A stretch of DNA of 64,000 nt from positions 310,001 through 374,000 of the forward strand of contig CBDFFJ010000005.1 of NCBI GenBank assembly GCA_965246765.1, written 5' to 3'. A program made the position numbers and the translations under genes. The DNA comes from UBA1952 sp965246765. Its GTDB lineage: Bacteria > Bacteroidota > Bacteroidia > Chitinophagales > Chitinophagaceae. The notes below the pieces were generated by a model. It had not been told where the DNA came from and did not search any database. It saw only the letters and a list, made by a program, of their open reading frames with translations. Positions within the stretch are counted from its first letter, which is position 1; each line of letters opens with the position of its first letter. This document shows positions 61,909 to 64,000 of this stretch, one piece after another.

Positions 61909-63135
61909 ATGTCAACAGTCAGCTCTGCCCGAACGGCTGCACTTCGATACGATGCCATCATTATCGGCGGCGGTCTTGCCGGCCTCATAGCCGCCATAGA
62001 GCTGTCGCGGGCCGGGCAAAGGGTACTTGTGCTTGAAAAAAAGCAGTATCCCTTTCACAAGGTCTGCGGCGAGTATATCAGCAATGAGGTGCTCGGCTAC
62101 CTGCAGTCCCTGGGTTTCGATCCTTTTGACTATGGGGCGGCCAGGATCAGCAGGCTGCGTGTATCCACACCATCCGGCAGGAATATTCATGCGCCGCTGC
62201 AGACCGGCGGATTTGGCCTGAGCCGCTATGTAATGGACGATGCGCTGCAGCAGCTTGCAGTAAAGCATGGCGCAAAGGTGCTCACCGGCACGCGCGTAAC
62301 AGATGCGGGCTGCGCAGACGGGCTGTGCTTTGCAGAAACGGCCTCCGGTCTGCGCTATACAGGGCTCATCTGCATCGGCAGCTGGGGCAAGCGAGACGTG
62401 CTGGATAAAAAGCTGGGGCGGGATTTCCTTCACAAGCATACCGGCTATATGGCGGTGAAGTATCACCTGCGCACAGATTATCCCGTGGATGAGATCGGGC
62501 TTGACAATTTTCCGGGCGGCTATTGCGGCATCTCCGGAATTGAGGGCGACATGTATAATCTCTGCTATCTCTATCAGCGCGGATCGGGCGGAACTTTTAA
62601 GACGATTCCGGAGCTGGAGGAAGCCGTGCTCTACCGGAATCCAGTGCTGAAGAGTATTTTCAGGAACAGTGATTTTGTGTTTGCGCAGCCTGAGGTAATC
62701 AATGAGATTTCTTTTGCGCCAAAGCAGCAGGTAGAAAACCACGTCCTGTTTTGCGGGGATACCGCGGGGCTCATTACCCCGCTGTGCGGCAACGGCATGA
62801 GCATGGCCATAGCGGCGGGGCGCATGCTGTGCGAGATCATCAACGCATCAAAATTGCTGCGCGCCACCCATCTTTCCCTCAGCGACCGGAGGCTTCTGGA
62901 GGCGCAGTACGGCGATGCCTGGCAGCGGCGGTTTGGCCGGCGGCTATATTGGGGGCGGGCCATTCAGCGATGCTTTGGCGCGCCACAGCTTTCAGAGCTG
63001 GCGCTGCGCGGCATTCATGCAGTGCCCTTTCTGGAGCGCTGGCTGATCCGGCAGACGCACGGGCAAGCGCTGGAAACTGCCATGCCTAAAGGCGGGCATA
63101 CGCCGGCTGGCGCCGGAAGGATCAGCCGGCCTTGA
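61909..63135 (+). CDS. FAD-dependent oxidoreductase (aromatic hydroxylase type)
   Basis: 408 residues. N-terminal DAIIIGGGLAGLIAAIELSR (GxGxxG), EKKQYPFHKVCGEYISNEVL (geranylgeranyl reductase/halogenase-like), and FCGDTAGLITPLCGNGMSMA (GD motif that binds the FAD ribityl). These flavoproteins hydroxylate aromatic or reduce polyprenyl substrates. Next to a type III PKS and methyltransferase, hydroxylation of a phenolic lipid to a quinol/quinone is the likeliest role. Starts 16 bp after the methyltransferase gene; its end overlaps the convergent kinase gene by 14 bp. Confidence 0.85.
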   Translation: MSTVSSARTAALRYDAIIIGGGLAGLIAAIELSRAGQRVLVLEKKQYPFHKVCGEYISNEVLGYLQSLGFDPFDYGAARISRLRVSTPSGRNIHAPLQTGGFGLSRYVMDDALQQLAVKHGAKVLTGTRVTDAGCADGLCFAETASGLRYTGLICIGSWGKRDVLDKKLGRDFLHKHTGYMAVKYHLRTDYPVDEIGLDNFPGGYCGISGIEGDMYNLCYLYQRGSGGTFKTIPELEEAVLYRNPVLKSIFRNSDFVFAQPEVINEISFAPKQQVENHVLFCGDTAGLITPLCGNGMSMAIAAGRMLCEIINASKLLRATHLSLSDRRLLEAQYGDAWQRRFGRRLYWGRAIQRCFGAPQLSELALRGIHAVPFLERWLIRQTHGQALETAMPKGGHTPAGAGRISRP

Positions 63136-63934
63136 GCCGCATGGCGCTGGCCACTACATCGTCTATAGATAATGTGACGCGGCAGCCACCGCCCTTTGTA
63201 GCCTGAACGAACAATGCGCCTGCCAGTAGCTCCGCGCGCTGTCGCATGCTGCGGAACCCGCTGCGGTTCATCATGCTTTCCAGAGAGCTGTCAAAACCGC
63301 AGCCGTCGTCGGAGATGATCATCATAAAGCGGAAGCCTTCGTAGCGCAGCTCTACAGTCAGCTCCTTGCACCTGGCATGCTTTGCGGCGTTTTGAAGCAC
63401 GTCCTGCGCAATCCGGTAGATGATGAGCTCCAGCGTGGGGTCAAGTGTCTGATAGCCGGTAGTGATGCTCAGACTTGTATGGAGGGCTCCGCCGGAGGTC
63501 TTAATGTAGTCAAGGTCGCGCGTGAGCACATCGCCCAGGCCACGCGAGCGGATATAGTCGCTGCTGAGTGAGTAGCCGATCGTCTGCATGGCCGTGCTTA
63601 TCTCTTCAAGCTGCTCCAGGCCGCTTGTCAGCGTCTTTTTCCGGTCTATCTGCGGAAATTCCTGAAGCACTGCTTTCAGGTTCATCCGCGTCAGGTCTAT
63701 CTTCTGGCCTATGTAGCTGTGTATCTCTTTGGAGAGGCGGTTCATGAAGCGCTCCTCCTCTTCCAGGCGGGCATTGAGGATGCTTTTCTGATGGTCTGCG
63801 GCCAGCTGCGCCTTCTCCTGCTCATGGATACGCTGCCGGCGGGCATAGATAACCATGTAGCTGAAGATAAAGAAGACGAAGATCACAAACAGGATAGTGC
63901 CTGCCAGGAAAAGCGGGATATAGTATTTGTCCAT
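63122..63934 (-). CDS. Membrane-anchored sensor histidine kinase, NarL/LytS-type
   Basis: 270 residues. One N-terminal membrane segment (residues about 5-30, IPLFLAGTILFVIFVFFIFS), then a coiled linker and a HisKA_3-like dimerisation helix with likely phosphoacceptor His72 in LSKEIHSYIGQ. HATPase domain with N box (IAQDVLQNAAKHARC), IISDDGCGFDSSLES and GGGCRVTLSI. It has no periplasmic sensor domain, so signal sensing must be through the membrane or by partners. The response regulator is probably the next gene outside the window or further upstream. The 66 bases to the window end hold nothing I can identify. Confidence 0.87.
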   Translation of the reverse strand: MDKYYIPLFLAGTILFVIFVFFIFSYMVIYARRQRIHEQEKAQLAADHQKSILNARLEEEERFMNRLSKEIHSYIGQKIDLTRMNLKAVLQEFPQIDRKKTLTSGLEQLEEISTAMQTIGYSLSSDYIRSRGLGDVLTRDLDYIKTSGGALHTSLSITTGYQTLDPTLELIIYRIAQDVLQNAAKHARCKELTVELRYEGFRFMMIISDDGCGFDSSLESMMNRSGFRSMRQRAELLAGALFVQATKGGGCRVTLSIDDVVASAMRLKAG

Positions 63935-64000
63935 CAGGCCGTTTGAGGCTGCATTTTAGGGTATTGATAGAGTACGGCAAGAATACTGCCGTAAGCGATA

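Overview
The window is about 55% GC chromosome from a member of the Bacteroidota, most likely Chitinophagaceae or a close relative. Evidence: a TonB receptor with a carboxypeptidase-like N-terminal domain, PorV/PorQ and sorting-domain proteins of the type IX secretion system, a flexirubin/carotenoid-type lifestyle with crtI-crtB-idi-crtD, and -7 promoter boxes of the form TAnnTTTG. Shine-Dalgarno sites are largely absent. No tRNA, rRNA, IS element, prophage or cas gene was seen.

Layout. 1-3.2 kb: 3' end of aspS, an AT-rich membrane protein, a hairpin cluster and a 42-bp repeat array running into a secreted-protein gene, a cysteine-less redoxin, and ispE. 3.4-8 kb: outer-membrane beta-barrel protein, an 11-copy 18-bp repeat with a large palindrome, an orphan ABC ATPase, and a 340-bp array of hairpins. 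8-23.4 kb: aminotransferase, seven-PAS histidine kinase, adenine deaminase, truncated haemoglobin/LutC pair, TolC-RND efflux pair, acyl-CoA dehydrogenase, VWA protein. 23.5-31.5 kb: envelope polymerase-like protein, then the carotenoid cluster SRPBCC - CarH-like MerR/B12 regulator - ECF sigma - crtI - crtB - idi - crtD. 31.5-36.3 kb: beta-helix lipoprotein, SAM hydrolase-type gene, monooxygenase-like gene, HIT, greA, PorV/PorQ. 36.4-44.3 kb: a giant secreted protein and a TonB receptor co-oriented with the PorV gene. 44.4-55.5 kb: housekeeping genes (hydroxyacid dehydrogenase, rsmA, leucyl aminopeptidase, pbpC, rpsF-rpsR-rplI, aat, terC, M1 peptidase). 55.6-64 kb: small ORF, a transglutaminase-like gene split by an amber codon, SDR, WalJ-like MBL protein, a type III PKS-methyltransferase-flavoprotein operon, and a sensor kinase.

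How genes work together. ispE (MEP pathway), idi, crtB, crtI and crtD form an isoprenoid-to-carotenoid line, probably light controlled through the Wx9EH-type B12 regulator and the sigma factor. The last operon matches in gene content the SrsABC phenolic-lipid pathway of Streptomyces.

The most unusual layer is non-coding. At least four intergenic loci carry tandem arrays of small palindromes with 21, 42 or 43 bp periods. Each locus has its own sequence, and one shows compensatory change between copies. Three heptamer arrays occupy the spacers of the rpsF-rpsR-rplI operon. Three copies of a dispersed inverted-repeat element lie between genes.
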